Positions 11,058-23,803 of a stretch of 64,000 nucleotides of DNA are shown here, in pieces. The stretch lies in the NCBI GenBank assembly GCA_033819885.1, contig JAQYUZ010000012.1, forward strand, positions 345,932-409,931, in the 5' to 3' direction. This DNA comes from Microbotryomycetes sp. JL201. Taxonomy: Eukaryota > Basidiomycota > Microbotryomycetes. Under the pieces are notes generated by a model that was given only the letters and a program-made list of their open reading frames with translations, was not told where the DNA came from and made no database searches. Positions within the stretch are counted from its first letter, which is position 1; each line of letters opens with the position of its first letter. The position numbers and the translations under genes are program-made.

Positions 11058-14000
11058 ATGAGCAGGTGCGCTTGCAATATGACTTGGCTGGGCGCAACTG
11101 GACTGCTCACGTGTGTTTGACAGGCTCGACAGGCTGATTGTGCTGCTCGAGACGGGCTCGACGCCGTCTGTGCGGTTGACTGCAGCACGCCAGCTCGGCC
11201 AGCTCGCCGGCGTCCGTGTCGCCCATGCGTCGTCCGATGGCTTGCGGCAAGGAACAGACACGGTCTATATCAAGGCAGAGGATGGAGCGGCACCCTCCGA
11301 ACCCGTATGGAGGGGTGTCGACGGCGAATGGAACGAAGTCATTCAAGTTGTTGCACGAGTACGCTCCGTCAGGTCCTGACAGGTCTTTGTCTCGACTGGA
11401 GGAACTGATATCAACTTGATTTCACGCGCAGGTGCTGCCGTATCTGCAGTCACGCTCGGCCGAAACTCGTCAAGCCGCAGCGAGCGCTTTGGGACACATT
11501 TCGCAAGCTGTCGGAGTATGGGATCCAGCCTTGACAGCGCCGGCAGAGAATGGACCAAAAGAAGAGGCTGCTGGCGTTCCGACCGAGCAGTCGTCCGCAG
11601 ACAGGCTATCTCTGGCAGCATTTGACGTGACAAAGGTTCTGGCAGAAGGTTCAATCTTGCTCAGTAGCTCTGGCTCAGAGTACGCGAGCCTGTCAAATCT
11701 GTCGGCACAAGAGCTCGCGAAGGCACAGCAAGCTGCTCTGAGCAAACTCGGACTGGGTTTCGCGCCAGGATCCGAGAATGACATTGGCGTTGACGTCGGC
11801 GCCGAGCTGGCTGCCGGAGCACCTCTTGCACAGACCTCCGCGGCTCCGTCACGTCCTTCGACACAGGCTGCGCTTGATGCAGAGCCGTCCGAACCAGGCT
11901 CTGGCCTGCCAGCACCGAAATTTCTAAAGAACGGCGCTACGGGCTCGATTTCTAACGGAGCAAGTGGCTTCACTGCTGCAGCGTCATCCTCCGCATCCTC
12001 AGCTGTCGCTTCGCCTTCGGGCTCGACTGCCGCTGCAGACGAGGCAGACCCGTACGCTGGCTTATCGGCTCGAGAGCGCAACAAGCTCAAACGCAAGCGC
12101 AAGACGGAAGCCAAGAGTGGTGTCCAACCTGTATCTCAACCGAACGCACCTCCCGCCAAAGTACGCGTTACTCCTGCGCAGACTGCTCTACAGGAAAGTA
12201 CGCAGGCTGCCGAAGGATCTGAGGCGGTAAATCTTGGCGCTACTGGAGTGCAGCAAGAGGGCAAAGTCGTCATAGATCCGGCTGCAAAAGCAAGGGAAAA
12301 GGCTTTGGCGGGTGGCAAGGTTGAAGTGGATGAATCAAAGAAGGACTGGGCAGATTTGGAGGTTCAAGTCGGGGAATGGCCTTGGAAAGGTCCCGTTGAA
12401 CGCTTGGCCGTCAATCTTGTCTCGTGAGACATGTTCCGACTGGATTTTGGGCATGAATTACTGATCTCAAGCCTTCCAGACCGCTCTGGGAAACGCGGCA
12501 CGGTGCGGCGCTTGGGCTGAAAGAAATACTTCGTTTGCAGGGCTGTAGTGGCGGGAAGACTGGCAAGTCAAGCATGCTGTCTCGGAGTGAGCTCGATGCG
12601 CCCGTCTGACACGTCTTGTGTGCAGCTGGTCTCTCACATGACCAGAATCTTGTTCAACACACGTCTTGGTGCGAGGATATCGCAGCTCGATTACTCTGCG
12701 TTTTTGCTCTGGATAGATTCGGCGACTACCTGTCGGACCATGTGAGCACACGTGCTAGTCTCGCCCCGCTCTGATCTGACGATTGCACGGACAGGTGGTC
12801 GCTCCCGTGCGCGAAACCGCGAGTCAAGCGTTGGCGACGCTGCTACCTTTCATGCAGGCTCCGTCCGTCATTCACGTGCAGCGCATACTCGTTGATATGG
12901 TCTCTCAAGGCGGAGCTCCGCCGTCCGCTGGCCTCGACAGTCGGTCGGCCCCATCAGCATCTTCTTCGACCGACAAAAAATACGTTTGGCAAGTCCGCCA
13001 TTCTGGGCTTGTTGGCCTCAAGTACCTCGTTGCAGTCAAGGGAGATCTGTTGCGCGAAACGTCGTCATCACTTGCTAGGATGGCCGTTGACCAGAAGCCG
13101 TCGATCGAGGCTCTTCAAGTCGACACGAACGCGCTGCTCAAGATTGTTGTGGATGCGGCTCTGATTGGGTGCGTAGACGCAGAAACTTGGAACGTCATTC
13201 GCGCATTGACCACGAATAAACTTCAGACTGAAGGATCGTGACGACGACGTTCGCTCTGCTGCCGCGGGCACTTTGATCCCGATCGCCGACGCCATTGTCA
13301 GTAGCTTGCCAGTCGAGCTGCAAGAGATCATAGGCGTTATCTGGGATTGCTTGGGCGACCTCAAAGACGACCTGTCGAGCTCTGTTGGATCCGTTATGGA
13401 CTTGCTCGGTTTGTCGCAATTTGTCAACTTTGCCCTCTCCGCAGATATGACGATTTGACCGTGCTTTCTCATTAGCCAAACTTTTATCGTTCCCGGCGGT
13501 CCTGACACTGCTGCAGTCGTCTGCCACGTAAGTGTGCGAGCGCAATGCCGCTTGTCCGCTCGTTGATTGTGCTTTCGAGCTAGTCCTTCGTTGTCCGAAC
13601 GGGTTCCTCTCTTGTATCCCTTCTTCCGGCACACGATCACAAGCGTCCGATTAGCCGTATTGCGGGCTGTGCATGTCTTTCTGACGCTGCCGTCAGTGCA
13701 AGCGACTTGGGTTGACGATCGTCTCGTGAGACTGCTGTTCCAAAATCTCGTCGTCGAGGACCGCGAAGAAATTCGTCGCGCAACAGCTCAAGCCTGGCAT
13801 GTTTGCTTCTCTGTTGGTGGAGAGAAGAACATCCAGTACTTCTCGTCAGTCTTCGGACCGCATATCGAATCGTGGTTCACACTCCTTTTCACGATGATCG
13901 GCACTGCCCTCGATCCGAGTCTGTTCTGGTCGGCGAAAGCCGTTGGAAGATCAGGTGGATTTGTCTACAACGTTGACAAGGCGATGCTGTCGCAAGACTT

Positions 14001-17000
14001 GTCATTGGTATCGAAAGAGACTGTTTGGAAGTGTCGAGTAGCGGCTGCATCTGCTCTCGGGCAGCTGATGTACGCCTGGCCGTCTGACGTGAGTCTTTGT
14101 GAGACTCATCGCGTGCAAGCTCACACTCGCCTGCTTGCAGCATGCTGTCTTCAATAAGACACTCGGTACCGGACTTCAGTCAGACTCGGCTTTCCAACGC
14201 TTCGCCGCCGCGACCGTTATTGAGGAATGGGCAAAGAGGGCACACTCGCCTTTAGTTGTACCATTGACGTCGCAATCGCCTTTAGCTTTACGCGCCGCGC
14301 AAGACATTCAAATGCAGTTAGCCGCAGAGCCTCCATCTTATTGGCGCGAACTCGACTTTTCGTTCCGTCACATCCAAAGGCTCTGCTCAGACTTGTACAC
14401 TGCTCTTTCGAACCAGGGCAAAGTGCCGGACAGCAAAATGCCAGGATTGCCGACTGGTCAGACTTTTACGCTGCGTCAAGCTGCTCAGGTCGTGGCGAAT
14501 TACCAGGCGTTGCTGCCCCACATCGGCAAAGGTGTCAAAGAAGAAGTGCTCGAGAGCTTGGAGGCCCGCAAACGAGTTATCGACAGCGCTATCGCCGTCT
14601 GTACAGCGCAAAAGGACAGATGGGATATGCAAACGAACGCCGCCCTGGGCGCTGCAACCGTGGCGCTACAAAGCGTTCCAGCCAAGATCACACCAATCAT
14701 TCGCAGCATCACAAACAGTGTCAAGGCGAGTGAAACCTTTTGGAGCGTTGTCACAAATGACATTGACCTCTCAGCGTCTGCAGGCCGAAACCTATGTCGA
14801 TTTGCAACAGAGATCCGCGAACGCGATTGCCGCATTCATCGAGCTGTGCAGTCGTCCGAACTCTCCGGTCAAGACAAACCCATCAGACAAGCTCATCAAG
14901 AACTTGTGCACGTTCTTGTGCCAAGACACGGCGCGTACGCCTATCTTCGCGAGTGGCAAGAGCGTCCAAAGGGGCATTCTGACATTGATGCACAACCCCG
15001 CTCGTGGAGAGGCGACGAAAGAGTTCAAGGAAAAGAATGTCCAGGATTCAGGCGAAAACGCCGCTGCCAAGCTCGTGTTCCGGGGAGCAGAGTTTGCGTT
15101 GGCCAGGTTGGCGTTGCTATTTGGAGACGACTTCTTGGACCGTTTGCCCAAATTGTGGCAATGCATGTCTGAAGCGCTCTTTTCCACATATACATCCGGT
15201 GAGTCCTGGCCCTAGTTGATAGTAAGTACGCGCTGAGCTATTTCATACGCAGGTGACACGACTGCGGCAGATGCTCTTCTCGCCAGTGATGACGTCAAGG
15301 GCCAAGATTTGCTGGACTGCTTGACAGTATTGCCGACAATTGCTAAGAAGCTGACTCCCCGGCTTCAAGAACGTCTCTCGCCTTTGTTCCCGCTGTTGGC
15401 TTTGGCAACAAGGTCATCGTTCGCCGTTGTGCGCTACGCTGTGGCCAAGTGTTTCGCGGCATTGTGCGAAGTGGCGCCGTCTCAAGGAATGAAGCACGTA
15501 GTCGAAATGGTGTTGCCTGTACTAGCTGACCCAGTCAACGTCAACAACCGTCGTGGAGCTATTGAGCTTGCCTCCCGTAAGTACTAAGTCGACTCCGATA
15601 TCTCATATCCCAAAATTTGACTCTTGCACCATGAACAAGATCTGGTGGAGCTCCTGGACGTCAAGATCCTGCCATACGTCATCTTCCTGGTCGTACCGAT
15701 TCTTGGCCGAATGAGTGACCCGGACGACGACGTGCGTCTCGTCGCAACCAACACCTTTGCCAAACTGATCAAGCTCGTTCCGCTCGAGGTGATTCGCCTA
15801 TTTGTCCTGCATATGCAGACTTTGTTTAGCTAATGTGATCGATCTGCAGGCTGGCTTACCCGACCCGCCTGGCTTCTCCGAGGACTTGCTAGCCAAGCGT
15901 CAACACGAGCGCGAGTTCCTCACGCAGCTGCTAGACGGCAACAAGGTTGTCGAGTACAAAATTCCGATCTCGATCGACGTCGAGCTGCGCAAATATCAGC
16001 GCGACGGCGTCAGCTGGCTGGCTTTCCTCGCCAAATACCAACTTCACGGCCTTTTGTGTGACGGTGAGCGTTGCACAAACTGCATGTCGAGGATTAGCAT
16101 TCACGCTCAAACATTTGTCCAGACATGGGTCTGGGCAAAACGCTGCAGACGATCTGCATACTTGGCAGCATGCATCACGAACGAGCCGAACGATTTCAGG
16201 CGACGCATTCGCCTGACGCTGTCCATCTGCCTTCTCTCATCGTTTGTCCTCCAACATTGACCGGTCACTGGAAGCACGAGATTCAGACGTACGCGAAGAA
16301 CTTGAGGCCGCTTGTCTATTCTGGTCCTAAGGCTGAGCGTGCCACGCTCGTCAAGTCTTTCGCCAAGTACGACGCCATCATCACTTCTTACGACGTCGTG
16401 CGCAACGATATTGACCTGCTCGGCGCCATTGACTGGCACTACTGTATCCTTGATGAGGGTCACGTCATAAAGAACAGCAAAACCAAGTTGACAAAGGCCG
16501 TCAAGACAATTAAAGCGATCCATCGGCTAATCTTGTCTGGCACTCCCATTCAAAACAATGTTCTGGAGCTGTGGAGCTTGTTTGACTTTTTGATGCCGGG
16601 ATTCCTCGGCTCAGAGTCGACATTTTTTGAGCGGTTCGGCAAGCCTATCCAAGCAAGTCGGGACGCAAAAAGCTCTTCAAAGGAACAAGAGGCTGGCGCG
16701 CTTGCTCTTGAGGCTTTGCATAAGCAGGTGTTGCCGTTTATTCTGCGCCGTCTTAAAGAGGACGTGCTCGACGATTTGCCGCCCAAGATCATTCAAGACT
16801 ACTACTGCGAGCTGTCGCCGCTGCAAAAACGCCTGTACGACAATTTCTCGGTGACGCAAGGTCAACAAATAGCCGGCGAGGCATCATCTGGCACAAGTCA
16901 GCCTCAGCATGTGTTCCAGGCGCTGCAGTACTTGCGCAAGCTCGTCAACCATCCAGCGCTCGTTGTCAAGCCCGATTCGCCTCAACACCAGCATATCATG

Positions 17001-17927
17001 GCGCAGATCAAGCAAGACGGTCAGAATCTGCGCGATGTCAGTCACGCACCAAAGCTGGACGCGCTTCGACAGATTCTGCTCGACTGTGGTATCGGCAAAA
17101 TGGCATCGAATCCTGCAACCGAGGATGAAGCTGACGACGGAGGCGTGTCGCAGCACCGGTGTCTCATCTTTTGTCAGCTCAAACAGATGCTCGACATCGT
17201 CGAGACGGACTTGTTCAAGCAACTCATGCCGTCTGTGACGTACATGCGCTTGGATGGGTCGACTGATGTGACGAAACGTCACGCGATCGTCCAAAAATTC
17301 AACGCTGATCCGTCGATCGATTGCTTGTTGTTGACGACGCATGTTGGCGGGCTAGGGTTGAACCTGACGGGAGCCGACACGGTTATTTTCATCGAGCACG
17401 ATTGGAACCCGATGAAGGATCTGCAGGCAATGGATCGCGCTCATCGCCTTGGTCAGAAAAAAGTTGTCAATGTGTACCGTCTCATCATGCGCGGCACGTT
17501 GGAGGAAAAGATAATGGGGTCAGTCAGGCGTCTTGCAGCGAAAAGAAGCGCTTTGATGACGTTCAGTCGACCTCTTTCATGACGTTTGTAGCTTGCAACG
17601 GTTCAAGCTCAACATTGCATCATCTGTCGTTACGCAGCAAAATTCCGATCTGGCCTCGCTCGGAACGGATCAAGTGCTCGATCTGTTCAATGTCTCTGCT
17701 GACGAAGGACCCAAAAAGTCGTCGACGGCGCCTGCTGGTTCGGAGGACAAGAAGGTGTCGCAGAAAGCTTTGCTCGAAGGCATAGGCGACTTGCCTGCAG
17801 ATGACGAGTGTTAGTGTGCGCGCGTACCAGCGTCGTAGCTTCGCTGACAAACCTTTTTTTGGTCATGTTCGCCGCAGACCAAGACTTGAACTTTGACACG
17901 TTCACGGCTTCATTGAAGTCTGCTTGA
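11058..17927 (+). CDS. MOT1: Mot1/BTAF1, Snf2-family ATPase that removes TBP from DNA
   Basis: About 1,900 residues. The first coding exon is only 8 nt (11058-11065); splicing over 11066-11123 gives MSRLDRLIVLLETGST, the typical Mot1 N-terminus. A long HEAT-repeat region follows, then the helicase core: DMGLGKTLQT (Walker A) near 16125, the Mot1-type DEGH box, LSGTPIQNN (motif III), THVGGLGLNLTGAD and DRAHRLGQ (motifs V and VI). The last exon ends NFDTFTASLKSA, stop at 17925-17927. Mot1 uses ATP to dissociate TBP from promoters and acts globally on Pol II transcription. At least 14 introns are needed. Read by frame: 11359-11431, 13409-13475, and a probable GC-AG intron at 14726-14783. All catalytic motifs look intact. 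Confidence 0.95.
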
Positions 17928-18263
17928 GAGAGCTAGTTTGCGCTTGTCCGTTTTTTTTTAGAGTGACGAGAACGCGCACAAGCGCCTGTTGTACGATGGC
18001 ATGTGGACCTGCCTGTTCGGGAGTTGATTCAACTTGGCCCCGGCGCGTCGCGTCGCGCGCTTTGGCCGGCCCGCCTCGGCTCTCATAAATTGAGAAGGAG
18101 TTCATTTACAGGGTCGATGATCTGGTTTAATATCACACGGTGTTATGTGCTGACTGCTGCTGCGGAATTTCTGTAACGAGCGCGAGGAGAGGCCCTGGCG
18201 CCGCCGCGCCGCCTTGACCGTCTCTTTTCGTTCTGGCCTTCTCTGTATCGGCGCCCGCGAGAC
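17928..18263. other. Intergenic region between MOT1 and the LIM gene
   Basis: This stretch holds the 3' flank of MOT1, with a T8 run around 17951-17960, and the promoter of the LIM gene. No open frame with coding character was found. Confidence 0.5.
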
Positions 18264-20312
18264 ATGGCCAGGTACCAGAGCCCGTCATCAAGGCTACCCC
18301 CCGCTGGGTTTTTGGACGGTGCACTAGGGAGCGCGTGGCCTGCAAGACCATTCGAGAACGGTGGCACAAGAACCGAACCCTGTCGTTTGAGGTGCTCCAC
18401 GTGTGGACTGTGGCTCGACATGCTAGACCTTGAGCGTCATGAATGTCGCCAGGATAGCAATAGCGCGTCGTGCAGCAGCCGGCGCCATCCTCCGCCACGA
18501 TTGCGAGTCGACATTGCCCAGACCCGAGCAACGGTCGCGCGCCCGCAGGCGTATGTGCCCACCGCGACAACGTCGACACGCGTGCCAGCGAGTAGCGACA
18601 GAGAACCCGCCTCACGTCAGCCGCCGCAGCAGCTACGCGATTTGCATCAAGGTCAGTCGCGTCGGTCGCGTGACGGGGGCCGCGCGCGCGCGCTCAGGCC
18701 TCTCCATACGCGCCTCGCACTCCCCAAGCGCTGACTTTGACTGTGCAAACACACGGCAGCAGGCTCAGACATTGGTTCGAGTCGCGATGCAGACTGTAAC
18801 GCAGAGAGATCCACACTGGCCGATACCCCTTCGTCGGCAAGTCTCAACTCGGCATGCTCCACCAGCTCGAAGCTGCCGTTCTTTGAACGATATCAGAAGA
18901 TGATGACGAGCCCCAGACTCGAGAGCGAGGCGATGAGCTTGTGTGCGGCTCCGCAGCAGTCGCAAATATCCAGGTCGCTGCCAGACTCGACCTCGCAGCT
19001 GAGGCCACACGCGTACGCTGTGCATCCGTCACACATCCCTCAAGCGCAAGATACATCAGACCTAGAGTCGTCTCTATCTTTCGGACACCCCTCGCCACAG
19101 TTCTCACAAGCGTCCGACTTGTCTTATAGGCGGAGGCACGGCCTGGACGACAGCCCAGCTTCGTCAATCTTGTCAAATGGCCCTTCTAGTGCCCACGTCT
19201 TAGCAGAGATTGACTATTTCAAAAGAGGTCCCGCCCGTCGAGACCTCACCCGCCAATTCGACGATCGCCGAGACACGATCAAGCCTTCGCATTCGACGCC
19301 GGCAGGCCTGAGCTCTTTTGCTAGCTCGTCTGGCTGGGACTCGCCCTTGCGACAGAGTGGTTGGTCATCTGACCGCAGCACAATGTCATCAGCCGCTTTC
19401 GGCTTGCAGTCTGATCACGCCGCTTCGTCACTTGAAGCTTGCTTGGAAGACTTGAGATTGATGACGGAGGAGGACGGAGCTGGTCTCGACGGTACGACAG
19501 CCGCTCTCGATATCCTGTTCAGTCGCAATAGTGGCGACTTTGGCGAGGAGAAGATGATTGCTCCGCCACCTCGTCGACCTCAAGTGCCACACTCGCATTC
19601 GACGCCGAGCTTGCCCTTGCTTCGGGAAGCGGTTAGGGAGCCTGTGGCTGTTTCTGCTATCAATCATCGATGCACCACGTGTCGAAAACAATGCAGAGGC
19701 GAAGACTTGCGCAGCACAGGCGATGGTCAAAGCTTTTGTCGAACTTGCTATGCAGATCGGTTCTTACCAAAGTGTCGCAAATGCATTCGGCCGATCGAAG
19801 GCTCGGCCGTCACGAGCAGCGATGGCAAGATCTCGGGCAAATATCATCCAGAGTGCTTTGCGTGCTTCGAATGCACCAGACCTTTCAAAGACGCCGAATT
19901 TTACGTTCTCGACCGCAAACCGTGTTGCCAGTCGTGCTGGCACAAGGCCAACAATTCAATGTGCATCGGTTGCAATCGGCCAATTGAAGGACCGTGCGTC
20001 TCACTTGTCGGCGAGGACAATGGCCACGGCGGTCGCTACCACCCCGAACACTTTGTTTGTTCATTCACGTCTTGCGCTTTGCCTCTGCCCGACTATCACT
20101 TTTTAATTGGTTCGTTGCCTTACTGTGAAGATCACGCATGGGGCCCGTCGAGTCAATCGACCGTGTCGCAATCTCGTCGCGATCGACAAAACAGTCGCGC
20201 TCGCGCTCAGCCGTCTCGCGACCAAGACCACCATTACGCGGCCGAACGAACGGGCTCGACGTATAGCTCAAGGCGCGCGCAGAAGCGCAAGACAATCATC
20301 ACTCTGCGATGA
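18264..20312 (+). CDS. Paxillin-like LIM-domain protein
   Basis: The C-terminal third carries zinc-binding LIM modules: a partial first module beginning CTTCRKQC, a complete second (CRKC ... HPECFAC ... CCQSCWH) and a third (CIGC ... HPEHFVC ... YCEDH). The N-terminal 400 residues are Ser/Pro-rich. The block LPFFERYQKM precedes them and is shared with fungal Pxl1/paxillin-like proteins, which act at sites of polarised growth and the cytokinetic ring. Exon 1 runs from the ATG at 18264 to about 18651 and contains a small Cys/His cluster (CSTC ... HEC, near residue 45). Exon 2 starts near 18764 in the GSDIGSS frame. The stop is at 20310-20312. LIM identity is firm; the cellular role is inferred from the family. 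Confidence 0.85.
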
Positions 20313-20467
20313 CCTAGCCAGTTCTGATTGTGCGCTAGCTCAGACACTCACACTTTTCTTTTGGGGGATCGAGGCTGTTGTAGAGACTGATAACATGCAG
20401 ATTCATAAGAGACCGATGTACTTGTATTGTCACAACAATGTTGCATTGACTGCTCAGCACGTCCATC

Positions 20468-22061
20468 TTACACACTCGGTACGCCTGCCGGATCTTTCTT
20501 TTCGAGCGCTGCCAGTTTTTTTCTCAGAGCATTGACCTCGGCCCAAGCTCTTTCGGCCTCTTTGTTTGCGTTAAATTCTGTTTGTTTCAGTCGCTCATCT
20601 CGTTCACCCAACTTGATTGTCATGGCGTCCAGCAAAGCTTCTGTTCTTTCAATGTGGGCCACCAACAATGTTGCCGTTTTGCTCGAGACTGTTTCGTGCA
20701 GACTCGAGGTTGGTTGCTGCGTCAACGAACCTTGAGGAATACGGTTATCACTTGTCGGTAAAGTCTCGTCCTTGTCGTTCGATTCCGCTATGGCTGGCGG
20801 TGGTGGCAAGGACTGTGATGGTGGCGCTTCTGGTTCGTCTCTTGCCTCGACGCCCATTTGTTGCACGAATGATTGATCTGATTGAGCCGTGCCGAACCTT
20901 CTGTCTGAAATCGGACTAGCGAACGTTTGCCTCGTTGCCGCAGGCTTTGTCAAATCGAGTGACAAGTTCAAGTCTCGCTCCCATTGCTGACCAAAGTGGT
21001 CCGACAAGAAATCTGTCAATCGACGAAGCCTGGCAAACACAACTTTGCGTCAATGCTTCGGATGCAAGGGGTGAATTGCCAGAAGCCGAGCCCGTACTGT
21101 CGTTTCAGGTTGTCAATTTGAACAAAAGATTTTTCGGCGTCTCGTTGGTAGCCGGCTGCAAGACGAGGCGTGCGGTCAATTGAATGAATATCCAAAGGTT
21201 TTGGGAACGGATTGAACTGACCGAGCAGGGTCTCTTGGCTTGATCAGGCCATCCAATCCAGAGAACTTAGCCGACTTCGTTTCGACACTGCATTTCAACA
21301 TCGTCTCACCTCTCGAAACTCTTGACCAACTCTTCAAGCTTGACGTCTGATCCCAATTTTTGCTTCAACTGAGCATGCAAGCCTTGCTCGTTTGTTTGCC
21401 ACTGCCTCTTGTCCTTTTCGAGCGTTTCAATCTTTTGTTTCAACAATTTCTTGTCCGACTGCAAGGCTTCAATCTGTTTGCGCAATCTGAGCACCAGATC
21501 TGTTGACGATGTTGAATGTACAGGAGTGCCCGTCATGACCATGCTTGAAGGTCGAGGTTTCGCGAGGTTGCGTTCGACGACCGGACTGTCAAGGCCATGC
21601 GCGTCTGTCGTCAGGGCATCTCGTTCATCCGCTGACTGTGGTCGAGTCGTGTCAGGTAATGGAGCTTTGTCATTTACGCTCGTCTTTTTTGTTGCAGCCA
21701 AAGTTGAATCAACTTGTCCTTCGTCGTCCTCTCGCGTCTCGTCGTCGTCCTCTTGTATCCCAAGCGCCTTGAGCATCGTTCGAGCTTTGGCTCTCGCGCT
21801 CATTGGACCGCCGATGTTGGAAGCAGATGGCGACTGACCTGCTCCCGTCGTCGTTGTCGTTGATGTTCGCCGACCTTGAAGCGCACCGTGAGATGCTGCT
21901 TGCGAAGACGTGTATGTGCGTGATGTAGAGCTAGACGAAGTGAGAGCGTCTGCCAAGGACAACGGCACGAACGACGTGTTGGTCATCGCCCTCTCGCGTC
22001 TCTCTGTTCGTGCAGACAGGGCCAAGAGAAACAGAGGCTCGAGCGCGCTGGACTGTATCAT
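20468..22061 (-). CDS. Coiled-coil protein of unknown function
   Basis: I do not recognise the family. An N-terminal exon (21306-22061) is Ser/Thr-rich, then acidic, and ends in a heptad-like stretch (DLVLRLRKQIEALQSDKK and onward). A C-terminal exon (20468-21040) ends in another coiled coil rich in Glu, Arg and Lys. The middle section between 21041 and 21305 supplies at least one further exon encoding DAEKSFVQIDNLKRQ, also helical. Two or three small introns are implied by frame changes. The start could be the ATG at 22061 or the in-frame ATG at 21986 (MTNTSF); the latter looks more natural. The head-to-tail neighbour upstream is MAF1. A structural or tethering role is plausible from the coiled coils only. 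Confidence 0.6.
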
Positions 22062-22239
22062 TTACATGCGGGTGAACACAGTGCCAGACTGCCATAAAAA
22101 ATACAATAAAGACAAACGGCAAAACAGTCGGGCTACGGAAGGGAACGAATATGCAGAGACACAAACACGCACACGCTCTAACGAAAACAACATCGAGACG
22201 AAAGCAGTCACGCCCCCTACTGCACGCAAAGTCACACAA

Positions 22240-23803
22240 TTAACCTGAAGCGACGGCTGCCTTTGATTTTTTGGCGACAGACTTTGACCTCGAGATTGAA
22301 GTGGTTGACGCGGTGCGCTTCATTCTCGCACCCGGGCTTGCGGCAGCAGCAGCAGCAGCGTTGGCTGCCTTTGCTCTGACAACTTGAGGTGGAGCACGAA
22401 CTCCGCTCGGTCCGGTCCGTTGGTTCACAGTGTTGATGGCAGACGAAGTCAATCCAGAACTGACGAGCGCGTTGATTGGCGCCACGTTCTCATCTCGTCC
22501 TTCCCCTTCCCCATCGTCATCGTCGTCATCGCCAGAGCCTAAGTCAGATTCCTCACTGGCGCCAGCCCCGAGCGTCGACGCTCGCGCAGTCGAGCCGCGA
22601 GACTGGCTCCGCCTCATGGCGATCCGTCGACTGCTCGCTCGGGGCGCCCGGCGGCGAGCTCGGTTCGGATCCGTTGGCGTCCGTGCCCAGGCCGTGATGA
22701 AAACTATCCTCTTTGCTTTGCGGTTGTACAAAAAGTGAAACGTTGACCACAGCAGGCCACCCGTAGAATCGCCAAAGTAATCGTCAGAGTCTGCCGTCGA
22801 TGCTGGCGTAGCCGGAGCAGATGCGCCACCTCCAAAAATGGACGCGAAAGACTTCATTGGCGTTGCTGGTCGAGCGAACCACGGTGTCGTCGAGTGGCCT
22901 GAGCCGCCACGGCCAGCCGCGCCGCCACCTCTGGTCGACGAGTGGTTGCCGATTGTGCCAGCGTTTGGGTGGTTTGACGAGTTGCGGTAACCAGACATGC
23001 CTTCGAGACCTTCCATCTCCCACGCCATGCCATCGTCGTCCCCTTCAAATGCGTCAGGGTCGCCACCATCATCTTCACTCTCGTCGTCAGAATCGACCGC
23101 ATGTGGGTCCGAATCGACGTCTGGTGTGTAGCTGTAAACTTCGCACTCGGCCAAGTCGATGATTGGGTCGAGTACCTGGCGTAGGAATGGGTTCGTAGGA
23201 ACTTCGCCGTCCTGTGGCGAGGATGATGCGCCAGGTAGACTCATAGGCTCCGAGTACGGCGACGACGGAAACGCGAACGAGCCCGAGGGCGGTAGGGCCG
23301 AAAATGAGCGCTGACCCGAAGGTGAGCGCATGTGGTCCAGTGCCGAAGATAATGACGATAGGACAGCGCGAGGGCCCTCTTCGCGGCGAAAGTCTTCTGG
23401 CCTGACCTTGCTAAAGTCGTAGTCTGGGAACGCGACGTTCAGGAGGCCGATGAGCATCCAGAGCGTTTTGCGCGACTCGCGCTTGTCGAGGGGACCGAAG
23501 GCGCTGTCGAGCAGGCCCTGGTGATGCTCTGGTGGCGAGACGGACGTCGAGTGCGAGATGTCTTGTATCAGCTCGGACTCGAGCGCCTTGAACAGCTTGC
23601 GTTCGCGCGCAACGGCCTTGCACGAGTATGCTTCGACGCGTGCATTGACTTTGATTGTGGGATTGGACAAGCTAAGCGCGCGCGAGAGCACGTCGAGCTC
23701 TGGGATCTCGAGAAACTAGGCGACGGCGATCGCGGGAATGAGCGGCGCGTCGGGGTTAGCACTGTGCGAGGCCGAGACGGTCCTTTCGACAAGACGAGCA
23801 CTC
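22240..23803 (-). CDS. MAF1: Maf1, repressor of RNA polymerase III
   Basis: The mature reading begins MKFLEIPELDVLSRAL, the classic Maf1 A-box start. It is followed by RVEAYSCK, then FPDYDFSKVRPEDF (B box) and LLWSTFHFLYNRKAKRIVF (C box). Between B and C is an acidic, Gly/Ser-rich linker of over 150 residues, and the C-terminal tail is basic and Ala-rich. Maf1 binds Pol III and blocks Brf1 recruitment under starvation or stress; its linker is phosphorylated by TOR/PKA-type kinases in other fungi. The start codon sits in a 6-nt exon (23798-23803, ATGAAG), followed by an 82-nt intron (23716-23797). The rest is one long exon ending in a stop at 22240. With about 490 residues it is longer than yeast Maf1 (395), the excess being low-complexity. 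Confidence 0.95.
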
